In this document: positions 28,041 through 36,478 of the stretch, piece by piece
How the letters are laid out: every line of letters begins with the position of its first letter
Numbering within the stretch: the first letter of the stretch is position 1
Notes under the pieces: generated by a model
Seen by the model: the letters and a program-made list of their open reading frames with translations, nothing else
Told to the model about the DNA's origin: nothing
Databases searched by the model: none
Position numbers and translations under genes: made by a program
DNA from: Alkalibacterium sp.
GTDB taxonomy: Bacteria; Bacillota; Bacilli; Lactobacillales; Carnobacteriaceae_A
Assembly (NCBI GenBank): GCA_020832185.1
Contig: JAFIFE010000016.1
Span: 1-64,000, forward strand
Reading direction: 5' to 3'
DNA length: 64,000 nt

Positions 28041-28071
28041 CAAAAAAAGGGGGAAGCGCGATCCCCTTTTA
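28041..28071 (-). terminator. Attenuating terminator between gap and pgk
   Basis: AAAAGGGGATCGCGCTTCCCCC forms a short GC-rich hairpin followed by TTTTTTT on the minus strand. Since pgk follows in the same direction, it probably gives a gap-rich short transcript with partial read-through. Confidence 0.8.
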
Positions 28072-28207
28072 TTCAATTCGAACATCACAGATTTATATGC
28101 TTGCGCATCAACCGATTTGTTCTCTCAAATAATAGAGTATATGCTCCCCCGCTTATTTATTACTGTTCCATTGATAAGGTTTGGTTCTTTAGTTACTTTC
28201 TACCGAA

Positions 28208-29200
28208 TTATAAACCAGCGAAGTATTCTAAAGTAGCAACCATGTTTCCAGTAAATCCGTACTCGTTATCGTACCAAGCTACAGTTTTAACTAATTGACC
28301 GTTATCGCTGTCCATGATTTTAGTTTGAGTTGCATCAAAGATAGATCCAGCAGGTACTCCGATAACATCAGATGAAACAATTTCATCTTCAGTGTAAAGG
28401 TATGCACTTGATGAAGCTTTTTCCATTGCTGCATTTACTTCTTCAACAGTTACATCTTTGTTCAATACAGAATATAATTCAACCATTGAACCAGTAATTG
28501 TTGGAATACGTACTGCAGTTCCGTCAATTTTACCGTTAACAGCTGGGATTACTTTCCCTACTGCTTTAGCAGCTCCTGTTGAAGCTGGAATTGCGTTTGC
28601 TGCTCCAGCACGGTTTTTACGTCCGCCTGGTGCATCCTGCATAGCTTGAGTAGCTGTATATGCGTGGATAGTACTCATTAAAGCACGGTCAATTCCGTAT
28701 TCGTTGTTTAATACGTTAACCATTGGAGCTAAACAGTTTGTAGTACATGAAGCTGCAGATACGATTTTGTCATCTGACTCAAGAGTTTCATGGTTTACAC
28801 CATAAACGATTGTTTTAAGATCGCCTGAAGCTGGTGCAGAGATCAATACGCGTTTAGCGCCTGCATCTAAGTGAGCTTGAGATTTATCTTTAGAAACGTA
28901 GAAACCAGTACATTCTAATACGATATCAATTCCAAGGTCTCCCCATGGTAATTGGCTAGCGTCTTTTTCTGCGAATGATTTGATTTCTTTTCCGCCCACT
29001 ACTAATGCATCACCTTTAACTGATACTTCGTGCGGGAAGCGACCTTGTGCTGTATCATATTTTAAAAGATAAGCTAAGTCATCGTTTCCTGTTAAATCGT
29101 TGATTGCGACTACTTCTAACTCTGTATCCATTTCTAATACACGACGTAGTGCTAAACGACCGATACGTCCAAAACCATTAATTGCAACTTTTACTGACAT
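28208..29200 (-). CDS. gap: Glyceraldehyde-3-phosphate dehydrogenase, NAD type
   Basis: A 330-residue phosphorylating dehydrogenase. The Rossmann start [14 protein letters not shown] is followed by an Asp in AINDLTG, which favours NAD. The catalytic Cys152 is in [12 protein letters not shown], with its His partner in [10 protein letters not shown] and a substrate Arg in [11 protein letters not shown]. The C-terminus [13 protein letters not shown] is typical. It is the second gene of the operon, right after its regulator cggR. Confidence 0.98.
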   Translation of the reverse strand: MSVKVAINGFGRIGRLALRRVLEMDTELEVVAINDLTGNDDLAYLLKYDTAQGRFPHEVSVKGDALVVGGKEIKSFAEKDASQLPWGDLGIDIVLECTGFYVSKDKSQAHLDAGAKRVLISAPASGDLKTIVYGVNHETLESDDKIVSAASCTTNCLAPMVNVLNNEYGIDRALMSTIHAYTATQAMQDAPGGRKNRAGAANAIPASTGAAKAVGKVIPAVNGKIDGTAVRIPTITGSMVELYSVLNKDVTVEEVNAAMEKASSSAYLYTEDEIVSSDVIGVPAGSIFDATQTKIMDSDNGQLVKTVAWYDNEYGFTGNMVATLEYFAGL

Positions 29201-29248
29201 AATCTAATTTCCTCCTTAGGAAATAAATAAATTTTTATTTTAACGGGG

Positions 29249-30268
29249 TTACCCGTTTAAAATCTCATTTGCGGCTGCCTCATCCGTCACTAACCATGTG
29301 TGAGGAGGGACAGTTTTCATGTGCGCTCTGATTGCTTCGGCTTTTTGTTTTCCGCCGGCAACGGCAATTACATGAGGAATTGATGGTAATTTTGACGATT
29401 GTAACCCGATGCGAGACAGTTTGTACACTATATATCCCTTGGGATTAATGAATTCACCAAACGCTTCTGCAACTGCTTCTTTATCAACCAGCTGTGACAG
29501 CGTTTCTTCGTCCATCCCTCGTCTTTGAGCCATTTCCAATGCATTACCTATACTGTAAAGTACAAGTGTTGTATTTTCAAGAATCTCAAGTGTTTCTTTG
29601 ATCTCAGGTTCTTTGAGTAGAAGAGAGTAAGTTTCCATCCGCACATGTTCCGGTGCGTAAAGTGCTCTACTCTTTCCACTTGTTTTTCTTGCCATGATAT
29701 CGGCAATTACATTTGCCTGAATATCAACCGATTCTCCCAGGCCACCTCGAGCAGGTACAAAGACCAGTTCTCTGTGCAGACCAATTTGCTGAGTCATTAC
29801 CTCAGCTACCTCTAACATCGTCGTTCCACCCATTACCGCAATCGTACTTTTTCCTTCCGGCAACAGGAAGTCGATGACTTCAGTTGAGGCTCTAGCCATA
29901 TCAACCAGACTTGATTTGTCTTTGTCTGAATTGCCTATGACAATCGTACAATGCTGAATCCCAAGTGCATTGGCCAGCCGCGTTTCTTTTTCCTGCGACT
30001 TCACATGCTGTCCCATAATCTCTTCTAATTGATAGAAGACGGTTATACCAGTAGGTGTGCACTCCATACCCTGGTTAGACGTTTTGATCAATCCCTGATT
30101 TCTCAGAACCTCGACCTCTTTACGCAGGACCCGTTCAGTAAATCCTAAACGTTCCGCTAAAGTTCGTCTGCCAATAGGCGCTGATTTTTGAATATGACTC
30201 AAAATATAAAATCGCCTTTTTAATATATGAAGCGTACCGGGTGCAACTTTTTCAATAACTGACAGCAT
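29249..30268 (-). CDS. cggR: Central glycolytic genes regulator CggR (SorC/DeoR family)
   Basis: A 339-residue repressor. An N-terminal winged helix-turn-helix (about 20-75, IGRRTLAERLGFTERVLRKEVEVLRNQGLI) precedes a large sugar-phosphate-binding domain of the SorC type, with MGGTTMLEVAEVM and ARGGLGESVDIQANVIA as effector-pocket segments. In Bacillus CggR binds fructose-1,6-bisphosphate, which relieves repression of gapA and the downstream glycolytic genes. Its position as first gene of the cggR-gap-pgk-tpiA-gpmI-eno operon matches that role, including autoregulation. Confidence 0.95.
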   Translation of the reverse strand: MLSVIEKVAPGTLHILKRRFYILSHIQKSAPIGRRTLAERLGFTERVLRKEVEVLRNQGLIKTSNQGMECTPTGITVFYQLEEIMGQHVKSQEKETRLANALGIQHCTIVIGNSDKDKSSLVDMARASTEVIDFLLPEGKSTIAVMGGTTMLEVAEVMTQQIGLHRELVFVPARGGLGESVDIQANVIADIMARKTSGKSRALYAPEHVRMETYSLLLKEPEIKETLEILENTTLVLYSIGNALEMAQRRGMDEETLSQLVDKEAVAEAFGEFINPKGYIVYKLSRIGLQSSKLPSIPHVIAVAGGKQKAEAIRAHMKTVPPHTWLVTDEAAANEILNG

Positions 30269-30417
30269 ACCAAAACGGCACCTTTCCTGATACTAAAGTC
30301 AACATGTTCTCAGCACGATATAAATGTAATATCTTTCGCACGTTCAACAATAGTGTACCAAGAAGCGGGGCAGATTTCAACCCATAGAACTAAATTGACG
30401 GGACGATTAGTGTCCAA

Positions 30418-30975
30418 TCAGAATGTGTTGGGTTCTCTGTCTTCGTCTCTTTTAAGTTTTGTCTCGATAATGTTTTTCAGTTCTTCTTCGGTAATATGCT
30501 CGTCGAATATATAGTCTTCAATAAAAACTGTAGGGACGAACTTGACGTTAGCCTTGTCCGTTTCTTTGATGATCGTTTCCGAAACCTTCTGGTTAGACTG
30601 TTTATCAGCGCCTCGCTTGTCTCTTGCAAAAGCCGCTATCTCTTCTTCAGGTAAGTTTCCCCAATTCTCTAAATGTTCTACATAGTAATCGATGTCTTCT
30701 TTTGCTTTCTTCGGATCGCTGTAATCCAAGTGAGCATGAAGCACATTTCCTTTTCTCAAGCTGGGCTTATCCTTATCAAACAGTTTCACGATACGCTCTA
30801 CTTTTCCATCATCAACATACTTATCCAAAACGGGAGAGCTTTTTTCCCACCATTCCTTGCAATATGGACATTTCAAATTCAGAAACTCGATGACCTTGAT
30901 TGGTGCACTTTTGCTCCCTATGTGAATGCCCTCTTCAGTCGTGATTGCGTCAGCGTTAATATTTCTTGTATCCAT
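30418..30975 (-). CDS. DsbA-family thioredoxin-like protein
   Basis: A 185-residue protein of the thioredoxin fold with a CPYC active site (LNLKCPYCKEWW, Cys near residue 38) and the cis-Pro in VKFVPTVFIED. A helical insertion separates these, as in DsbA-like proteins. There is no signal peptide, so it is likely cytosolic and may act in redox defence. ATG at 30975 has AAGGAG seven bases upstream; a GTG two codons earlier is too close to that site. It stands alone between cggR and clpP. Confidence 0.85.
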   Translation of the reverse strand: MDTRNINADAITTEEGIHIGSKSAPIKVIEFLNLKCPYCKEWWEKSSPVLDKYVDDGKVERIVKLFDKDKPSLRKGNVLHAHLDYSDPKKAKEDIDYYVEHLENWGNLPEEEIAAFARDKRGADKQSNQKVSETIIKETDKANVKFVPTVFIEDYIFDEHITEEELKNIIETKLKRDEDREPNTF

Positions 30976-31098
30976 CGCCACACTCCTTTCAGATTTACCC
31001 TACTTCTTACAGTATACTCTTGTGAAAAAGAGTTGGCTAGTTATAAGCATTACAGGTAAGTTGGGCTAATCTTTCCCATCCATTTGCCTGTCTAACAA

Positions 31099-31138
31099 CA
31101 AAAAAACACCCGCACGATTTTACTCGTACAGGTGCCCT
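31099..31138 (-). terminator. Terminator of clpP
   Basis: GGCACCTGTACGA pairs with TCGTGCGGGTG followed by TTTTTTT on the minus strand, just after the stop codon. Confidence 0.88.
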
Positions 31139-31145
31139 CTACTTT

Positions 31146-31745
31146 TTATTTTTTACCTAAATCTGCTGCGCTGTCCATAATCGAATCAACTAAGCCATAC
31201 TCTTTTGCTTCTTCAGCTGTCATGAAGAAATCACGGTCTGTATCTCTCTCGATGATTTCAATATCCTGACCCGTACGCTCTACTAGTATTTTATTCAAAC
31301 GGTCACGCGTTTTCAGAATATGTCTTGCTGCGATTTCGATTTCAGTCGCTTGCCCCTGCGCTCCACCAAGTGGCTGGTGAATCATGATTTCTGCATTAGG
31401 TAAGGCAAAACGTTTGCCCTTTTCACCTGCAGCTAACAGGAAACTTCCCATTGAAGCGGCAATTCCGATTGCAATCGTCTGAACGTCTGCTTTAATGAAG
31501 TTCATTGTGTCGTAAATAGCTAAACCGGCTGTCACACTGCCCCCTGGAGAGTTGATATACAGGTAAATGTCTTTCTCAGGATCCTGTGCATCAAGGAATA
31601 GCAACTGAGCGATAACAGAGTTAGCGACCTGGTCGTCAATTCCTCCCCCTAACATAATGATGCGGTCTTTTAAAAGTCTTGAGTAAATATCGTACGCGCG
31701 TTCACCACGTGGGGACTGCTCTATAACTGTTGGTACTAAATTCAT
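31146..31745 (-). CDS. clpP: ATP-dependent Clp protease proteolytic subunit
   Basis: A 199-residue serine protease subunit that forms double heptamers with ClpX or ClpC. The triad is readable: Ser98 in [12 protein letters not shown], His123 in MIHQPLGG and Asp172 in [10 protein letters not shown]. The handle region [13 protein letters not shown] is normal. It degrades, among others, proteins tagged by the tmRNA encoded at 8295-8656. No CtsR-type operator repeat was recognised upstream, though a tandem GGTCAAA sequence near 31824-31845 lies in the promoter region. Confidence 0.97.
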   Translation of the reverse strand: MNLVPTVIEQSPRGERAYDIYSRLLKDRIIMLGGGIDDQVANSVIAQLLFLDAQDPEKDIYLYINSPGGSVTAGLAIYDTMNFIKADVQTIAIGIAASMGSFLLAAGEKGKRFALPNAEIMIHQPLGGAQGQATEIEIAARHILKTRDRLNKILVERTGQDIEIIERDTDRDFFMTAEEAKEYGLVDSIMDSAADLGKK

Positions 31746-31906
31746 GTCGTTTCCTCCTAAATTTCAATTCCTAATAAGTGTAGCATAATTAAGGGTGTTA
31801 ATGAATCTAAAAAGATTATACACCAAAGGTCAAACAAGGTCAAACATCTTCTTCCACCCTGTAAGCTCAAAAAAATAATGAGCCTTTCACCTTTTTTCAA
31901 GCTCTC

Positions 31907-33337
31907 TTATTCATCTGATTTTGCACTCTCATAGGCTTTTTTACTGTTTTCAAATGCCTGAATGGCCAATTCTCGGCTTCTTTTATGCGAGACGATAGGG
32001 GCAGGATAATCGTGTCCGACGATCACACTGAATGCCTCCTGCTCTTCTACAGTTAATTTAGATGGGTCATGAATTTTTTTATTTGTGATCGTCTTGAGTT
32101 CGGGCACATACTGCCTTATGAAGTCTCCGCTCTGGTCATATTTCTCTGACTGAGTCGTCGGGTTAAAGATCCTGAAGTAGGGTACACCGTCTGTACCTGT
32201 TGATGCCGCCCACTGCCAGCCGCCTATATTACTGGCCGGATCATAGTCGATCAGTTTTTGCTGAAAATACTTTTCTCCCCATCTCCAGTCAATAAGCAGA
32301 TCCTTTGTCAAAAAGGAGGCCGTGATCATTCGCAAGCGATTATGCATCCAGCCTGTCTCATTTAATTGACGCATTGCCGCATCAACAATGGGATAACCAG
32401 TCTGCCCATCTGCCCATTTCTGATAATTCTCTTCGTTGTTGTCCCAATCGATTTGTCTGAATGCTTCCTTGATGGCCTGTTCCTTCTGCTCAGGGTACGT
32501 GGCATAGATCATGTTATAAAAATCTCTCCAGGCCAGTTCCTGAATAAATGTGTCTCTTCCTATAGAAGGTTCAGCATTTCTCACTTTAGCATAAACCGTA
32601 CGTATCGATACTTCTCCTAGTCTTAAATGATGAGACAAATGACTCGTCGCATCTTTCATCGGGAAATCTCTCGCTTCTTTATATTCACTTAAGTAAGAAT
32701 CTACAAATGATTTCAGGCGTTCGCTCGCTGCGTGAGTCCCCACCTCAAGTCCTTCAAGAGGCATCTGTTTATCAAGAAAGGATTCAAACTGTTCACTGTC
32801 ATCTTTGAACAGCAGTTCAGTGTTGATTTTAGACGCATCAAATTTCACTTTGACTATACCAGGCTTCTGCAGTTCCTTCCATTTATTGAAGTAAGGCGTA
32901 AAGACTTTATAATAACTCCCTGAGTTGGTTTTAATTTCACCTGCATGATGGATATGGTGGTCATAATACCCGTGAGCTGTGATTCCGAGCTCTTTAAAGC
33001 AGCGTCCGGCTATCTTATCTCTTTTTAGACCATAGCCTTTTTCATCTCTATTGACGTATATATCAGTCCAGTCAACGAACGTGTCTTTCAGACGTTTAAA
33101 GCACTCTTTTAGGTCTCCATAAAGAAGATGCAAGCGCCCACCTTTTTCTTCAATTTCCTTACGAAAAGTATCCACACTTTTAAAAAAGGCGGCCTGATTG
33201 CTAGACCCTTCTCCTAAAAACTGGTCAGGATTGACATGGAATAGCAGTAACAGCTCGTCAGATTCCTCCAACGCCTGTTTTAAGGCTACATTATCTTCCA
33301 GTCTCAAATCTCTTCTAAACCACATGACCGATGCCAC
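31907..33337 (-). CDS. phr: Deoxyribodipyrimidine photolyase
   Basis: A 476-residue light-driven repair enzyme for cyclobutane pyrimidine dimers. The N-terminal antenna domain begins VMWFRRDLRLEDN; the FAD-binding catalytic domain shows ELAWRDFYNMI, GQTGYPIVDAAMRQLNETGWMHNRLRM, SFLTKDLLIDWRWGE and the GGWQWAASTGTDGVPYFRIFNP signature with electron-transfer tryptophans. Start is GTG at 33337 with AAAGGAG seven bases before. It is monocistronic and divergent from the binding-protein gene that follows. Confidence 0.96.
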   Translation of the reverse strand: MASVMWFRRDLRLEDNVALKQALEESDELLLLFHVNPDQFLGEGSSNQAAFFKSVDTFRKEIEEKGGRLHLLYGDLKECFKRLKDTFVDWTDIYVNRDEKGYGLKRDKIAGRCFKELGITAHGYYDHHIHHAGEIKTNSGSYYKVFTPYFNKWKELQKPGIVKVKFDASKINTELLFKDDSEQFESFLDKQMPLEGLEVGTHAASERLKSFVDSYLSEYKEARDFPMKDATSHLSHHLRLGEVSIRTVYAKVRNAEPSIGRDTFIQELAWRDFYNMIYATYPEQKEQAIKEAFRQIDWDNNEENYQKWADGQTGYPIVDAAMRQLNETGWMHNRLRMITASFLTKDLLIDWRWGEKYFQQKLIDYDPASNIGGWQWAASTGTDGVPYFRIFNPTTQSEKYDQSGDFIRQYVPELKTITNKKIHDPSKLTVEEQEAFSVIVGHDYPAPIVSHKRSRELAIQAFENSKKAYESAKSDE

Positions 33338-33463
33338 ATAACCACTCCTTTACCAAACATATTAAATATAGTTTAACATACATCAGCCCCCTCTTTTACT
33401 CCTACCCATTCACTACGGACAATGATCGGATTTTCTTGAACGTCTATTTAAAAGGCACTCGTT

Positions 33464-33492
33464 TTGAAGTTGATTGTTAAATATGTTATTCT
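33464..33492 (+). promoter_or_regulatory. Promoter of the glycine-betaine-type binding protein
   Basis: TTGAAG at 33464-33469 and TATTCT at 33487-33492 with an ideal 17-bp spacer. Confidence 0.6.
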
Positions 33493-33502
33493 AGTAAAAT
33501 CC

Positions 33503-33519
33503 GTGAAACAATGTTTCAC
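33503..33519 (+). promoter_or_regulatory. Dyad operator GTGAAAC-aat-GTTTCAC
   Basis: A perfect 7-bp inverted repeat with a 3-bp centre starts 10 bp after the -10, where a repressor would block transcription. The binding protein is unknown and no regulator gene lies next to it. Confidence 0.55.
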
Positions 33520-33582
33520 AAAAATAATCGAATCCCATCTTATCTTGAAGGTTCGATATAAAACCCATTGGAGGAAATTGTA

Positions 33583-34479
33583 ATTAAAGAATCAATCAAA
33601 CGACTTACGCTTGTGCCGTTGACATTAGTCATTAGTGCTTGTGGAAATCAAGAAGGAACAAACCAGGAAGAAGCAGATCTTGGGGAACAACTAGACTACA
33701 CGATCACAGGTATGGAACCTGGATCTGGTATCGCAGAGAATTCACGTCAAGTTCTTGATGCCTATGATAATTTAGAAGGCTGGGAGATTCATGAAAGTTC
33801 GACTGCCGGTATGCTTGCTTCTTTAGATCAGGCTATTATGCGCGAGGAACCTATAGTCATTACTGGCTGGACTCCACACTTTGTTTTCGAAACCTATGAT
33901 TTGAAGTTTCTTGAAGACCCACAAAACATTTTTGGAGATGCAGAAGATATTCATACAATGGCTCGATTGGGCTTGGAAGAAGATATGCCCGAAGCTTACG
34001 CCATACTAGAAAACTTCAACTGGACTGTAGAAGATATGCAGGCTGTCATGGTCGACGCTTTACAGGTCGATTTTGAGCAAGCTTCAGAAAATTGGATTGC
34101 TGATAACCGCAGTAAAGTCGACAGCTGGATTGAAGGCATTGATGATGTCGAGGGCGACTCGTTTGACCTCGTGTCTTCCCCTTGGGACACCGAGCATGCA
34201 TCAAGTCATGTGATCTCTATGGTTCTGGAAGAAAAAGGATACGATGTCACTATTACAAATGTTGATCCTGCTATCTTGTTTCAGGCTTTAGCTAATGGTG
34301 AAACAGATGCTACAGTTGCAGTCTGGTTACCGACAACACAAGGCTTTTTTGTAGATGAATACGAAGGTGAACTCGATGATTTAGGTGTCAACCTGTCAGG
34401 AACTCAAGTTGGATACATCGTACCTGAATATGTTGATATCGACTCGATCGAAGAGTTACCCGCTTATGATCAACAGTAA
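33583..34479 (+). CDS. OpuAC-type glycine betaine/choline-binding lipoprotein, orphan, apparent ATT start
   Basis: A lipoprotein of the OpuAC/ProX family with signal segment KRLTLVPLTLVISAC; the Cys is the lipid anchor. Ligand-site segments such as GWTPHFVFETYDLKFLED and AVWLPTTQGFFVDE contain the aromatic residues that hold quaternary amines. About 298 residues follow the chosen start. GGAGGAAA (33570-33577) is correctly spaced only for ATT at 33583-33585; the sole conventional alternative, TTG at 33568, precedes this site. So initiation is at ATT, or an ATG has mutated. No permease or ATPase genes are adjacent; an Opu transporter elsewhere would be needed. A role in osmoprotection is inferred. 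Confidence 0.8.
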   Translation: MKESIKRLTLVPLTLVISACGNQEGTNQEEADLGEQLDYTITGMEPGSGIAENSRQVLDAYDNLEGWEIHESSTAGMLASLDQAIMREEPIVITGWTPHFVFETYDLKFLEDPQNIFGDAEDIHTMARLGLEEDMPEAYAILENFNWTVEDMQAVMVDALQVDFEQASENWIADNRSKVDSWIEGIDDVEGDSFDLVSSPWDTEHASSHVISMVLEEKGYDVTITNVDPAILFQALANGETDATVAVWLPTTQGFFVDEYEGELDDLGVNLSGTQVGYIVPEYVDIDSIEELPAYDQQ

Positions 34480-34507
34480 TTTACCCTTCCTAATCCATGT
34501 TAATATC

Positions 34508-34552
34508 TAAAAAAATGGGAGCCTGCACTTAAGCGGGCTCCCATTTTTTGTT
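34508..34552. terminator. Bidirectional terminator between the binding protein gene and rbsB
   Basis: AAAAATGGGAGCC pairs with GGCTCCCATTTTTT. It serves the plus-strand gene on its left and rbsB on its right. Confidence 0.9.
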
Positions 34553-34559
34553 TTGTTTT

Positions 34560-35495
34560 TTATTCTGCAGTAATTAGTTCAAGGGGTGCTGCGATTTCAC
34601 TATCAACAGCTCCACCAGCAAAGTATTCGTAGACTGTATCCACAGCTATACGTCCCATTTCATTAGGTTGTTGTGCAATCGTTGCATCCAGACGTCCTGC
34701 TTCGATCTCGTCAAGCGCATCATCATTTCCGTCGAATCCAACTACAATTACATCAGTCATTCCAGCCGCTTCTAATGCTTCCATTGCCCCTAAGGCCATT
34801 TCGTCATTTTGTGCAAAGACTGCATCGATATCTGAGTGAGACTGAATAATGTTTTCCATAACAGTTAAACCTTCAGAACGGTTAAAGTTTGCTGACTGAC
34901 TTTCCAGAAGATTTAAGCGTTCGTCGGCTACGTTTCTGAAGCCTTCTCCTCGTTCGTTTGTAGCAGAAGCTCCCGGTACTCCTTCAAGCTGAACAACTCC
35001 GGCATCTTCTCCAACAAGGTCTATAATGAATTCTGCTGCCATTTCTCCGCCTTCAACGTTATCAGATGCGATAAATGTCAGTACGTCTCCACCTTCACTT
35101 GAACGGTCGATTGTGATGACTGGAATGCCCGCTGAGTTTGCTGATTCGATTGCCGGTGTGATGGCATCTGAATCTACCGGATTGATAAGCAAAATATCTA
35201 CCCCTTGCTGAATCAGGTCATCGATCCCATTGATTTGAGTAGCTGTGTCATCTTGAGCATCTACTGATCTGACAGTTGACCCACTTCCCTCTGCAGCTTC
35301 CATAACCCCTCTTTGTAAATCTCCAAAGAACGGATTATTCAATGTAGAAATAGATAAGCCGATCGTGATTTCTTCAGGTGTTTTTTCTTCTACTTCTCCA
35401 TTATCTCCTGCCTGATCCCCTTCTAATGTAGCTGCTCCACACGCACTCAGTACGAACATGAACATAACTGACAATAATCCTAATACTTTTTTCAT
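34560..35495 (-). CDS. rbsB: Ribose ABC transporter, substrate-binding lipoprotein
   Basis: A 311-residue periplasmic-binding-protein-type lipoprotein: signal peptide ending in FVLSAC (Cys19), an acidic linker, then two lobes. Ribose-binding signatures include GLSISTLNNPFFGDLQRGVMEAA, QGVDILLINPVDSDAITPAI, PVITIDRSSEGGD and AQNDEMALGAMEALEAAG with GFDGNDDALD. It captures ribose outside the cell and gives it to RbsC. It is the last gene of rbsRKDACB. Confidence 0.94.
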   Translation of the reverse strand: MKKVLGLLSVMFMFVLSACGAATLEGDQAGDNGEVEEKTPEEITIGLSISTLNNPFFGDLQRGVMEAAEGSGSTVRSVDAQDDTATQINGIDDLIQQGVDILLINPVDSDAITPAIESANSAGIPVITIDRSSEGGDVLTFIASDNVEGGEMAAEFIIDLVGEDAGVVQLEGVPGASATNERGEGFRNVADERLNLLESQSANFNRSEGLTVMENIIQSHSDIDAVFAQNDEMALGAMEALEAAGMTDVIVVGFDGNDDALDEIEAGRLDATIAQQPNEMGRIAVDTVYEYFAGGAVDSEIAAPLELITAE

Positions 35496-35515
35496 TTTAA
35501 TTCCTCCATTTTTTT

Positions 35516-36478
35516 CTATTTTTTTCTATCCAATAATACCGCGATAATAATAACGACCCCTCTTACTACTTGCTGATAAAAGCTTGATACTCCCAGCAAG
35601 TTAAGTCCGTTATTCAATGTTCCGATAATCAATGCTCCTATAAGTGTTCCCACTATACGTCCTTTACCGCCTGCCAGACTTGTTCCGCCAATAACAACTG
35701 CCGCGATGGCATCCAGTTCATAAGCTGTTCCTGCTGTCGGCTGAGCTGAGTTGAGTCGTGAGGTCAGAATCAAACCAGCTAAGGCTGACATCATGCCTGA
35801 AATTGCATATACCATCGTCTTCACGCGGTCTGATTTAATCCCCGCAATATAGGCTGCCTGTTCATTTCCCCCTATAGCAAATGTCTTACGTCCAAACGTC
35901 ATTTTATGCAGGACAATAAATAAGATCCCGAATGCAATGGTGGTAATGATGACTGGGAATGGGATGCCAAATAGATACCCTCTTCCGAAGAACTGGAAAG
36001 CAAAACCTCCGCCGAAACCAGTAATTGGATTTCCTTGAGTGTAAACAAGTGTCAGTCCTCTATAAATCGTCATCGTAGCTAATGTGCCGATAAAAGGTGC
36101 TACATTTCCTTTAGTGATCAGCAAGCCGTTGATCATTCCAAGGAAAGCCCCCATCAGTAACCCTGCTGCAATTGCCAGGACTGGAGGGACACCCACTGCT
36201 ATGATCCCAGCTGTCAATGCACTGGACAAAGCAAGCGTTGATCCAACTGACAAGTCGATCCCACCTGTGATTATGACAAAGGTCATCCCGAATGCGATAA
36301 GTGCATTAACAGATACTTGTCGTAATAAGTTTAGAAGGTTAGCTGGCTGAATAAAGTTGACATTCATTATGGTAACGATGGCCATTAATACTATAAGCGC
36401 AACTAACGGTCCTAATTTACGGTACAATTCACTTCTTCGTTCTTTCTTTTTTATGATTGCTGTATTTTTAGTTTCCAT
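35516..36478 (-). CDS. rbsC: Ribose ABC transporter, permease
   Basis: A 320-residue integral membrane protein with about 8-10 helices. The family signatures GGIDLSVGSTLALSSALTAG, GLLITKGNVAPFIGTLATMTIYRGL and the C-terminal AVVIGGTSLAGGKGRIVGTLIGALIIGTLNNGLNLL are present. It forms the membrane channel for ribose. Its start overlaps the rbsA stop codon by one base. Confidence 0.95.
   Translation of the reverse strand: METKNTAIIKKKERRSELYRKLGPLVALIVLMAIVTIMNVNFIQPANLLNLLRQVSVNALIAFGMTFVIITGGIDLSVGSTLALSSALTAGIIAVGVPPVLAIAAGLLMGAFLGMINGLLITKGNVAPFIGTLATMTIYRGLTLVYTQGNPITGFGGGFAFQFFGRGYLFGIPFPVIITTIAFGILFIVLHKMTFGRKTFAIGGNEQAAYIAGIKSDRVKTMVYAISGMMSALAGLILTSRLNSAQPTAGTAYELDAIAAVVIGGTSLAGGKGRIVGTLIGALIIGTLNNGLNLLGVSSFYQQVVRGVVIIIAVLLDRKK

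Noticed and set aside
31820-31850. CtsR operator upstream of clpP
   Set aside because: GGTCAAAC is repeated in tandem as in CtsR sites, but the spacing and flanks do not give the full heptanucleotide tandem pattern, so I do not claim it.
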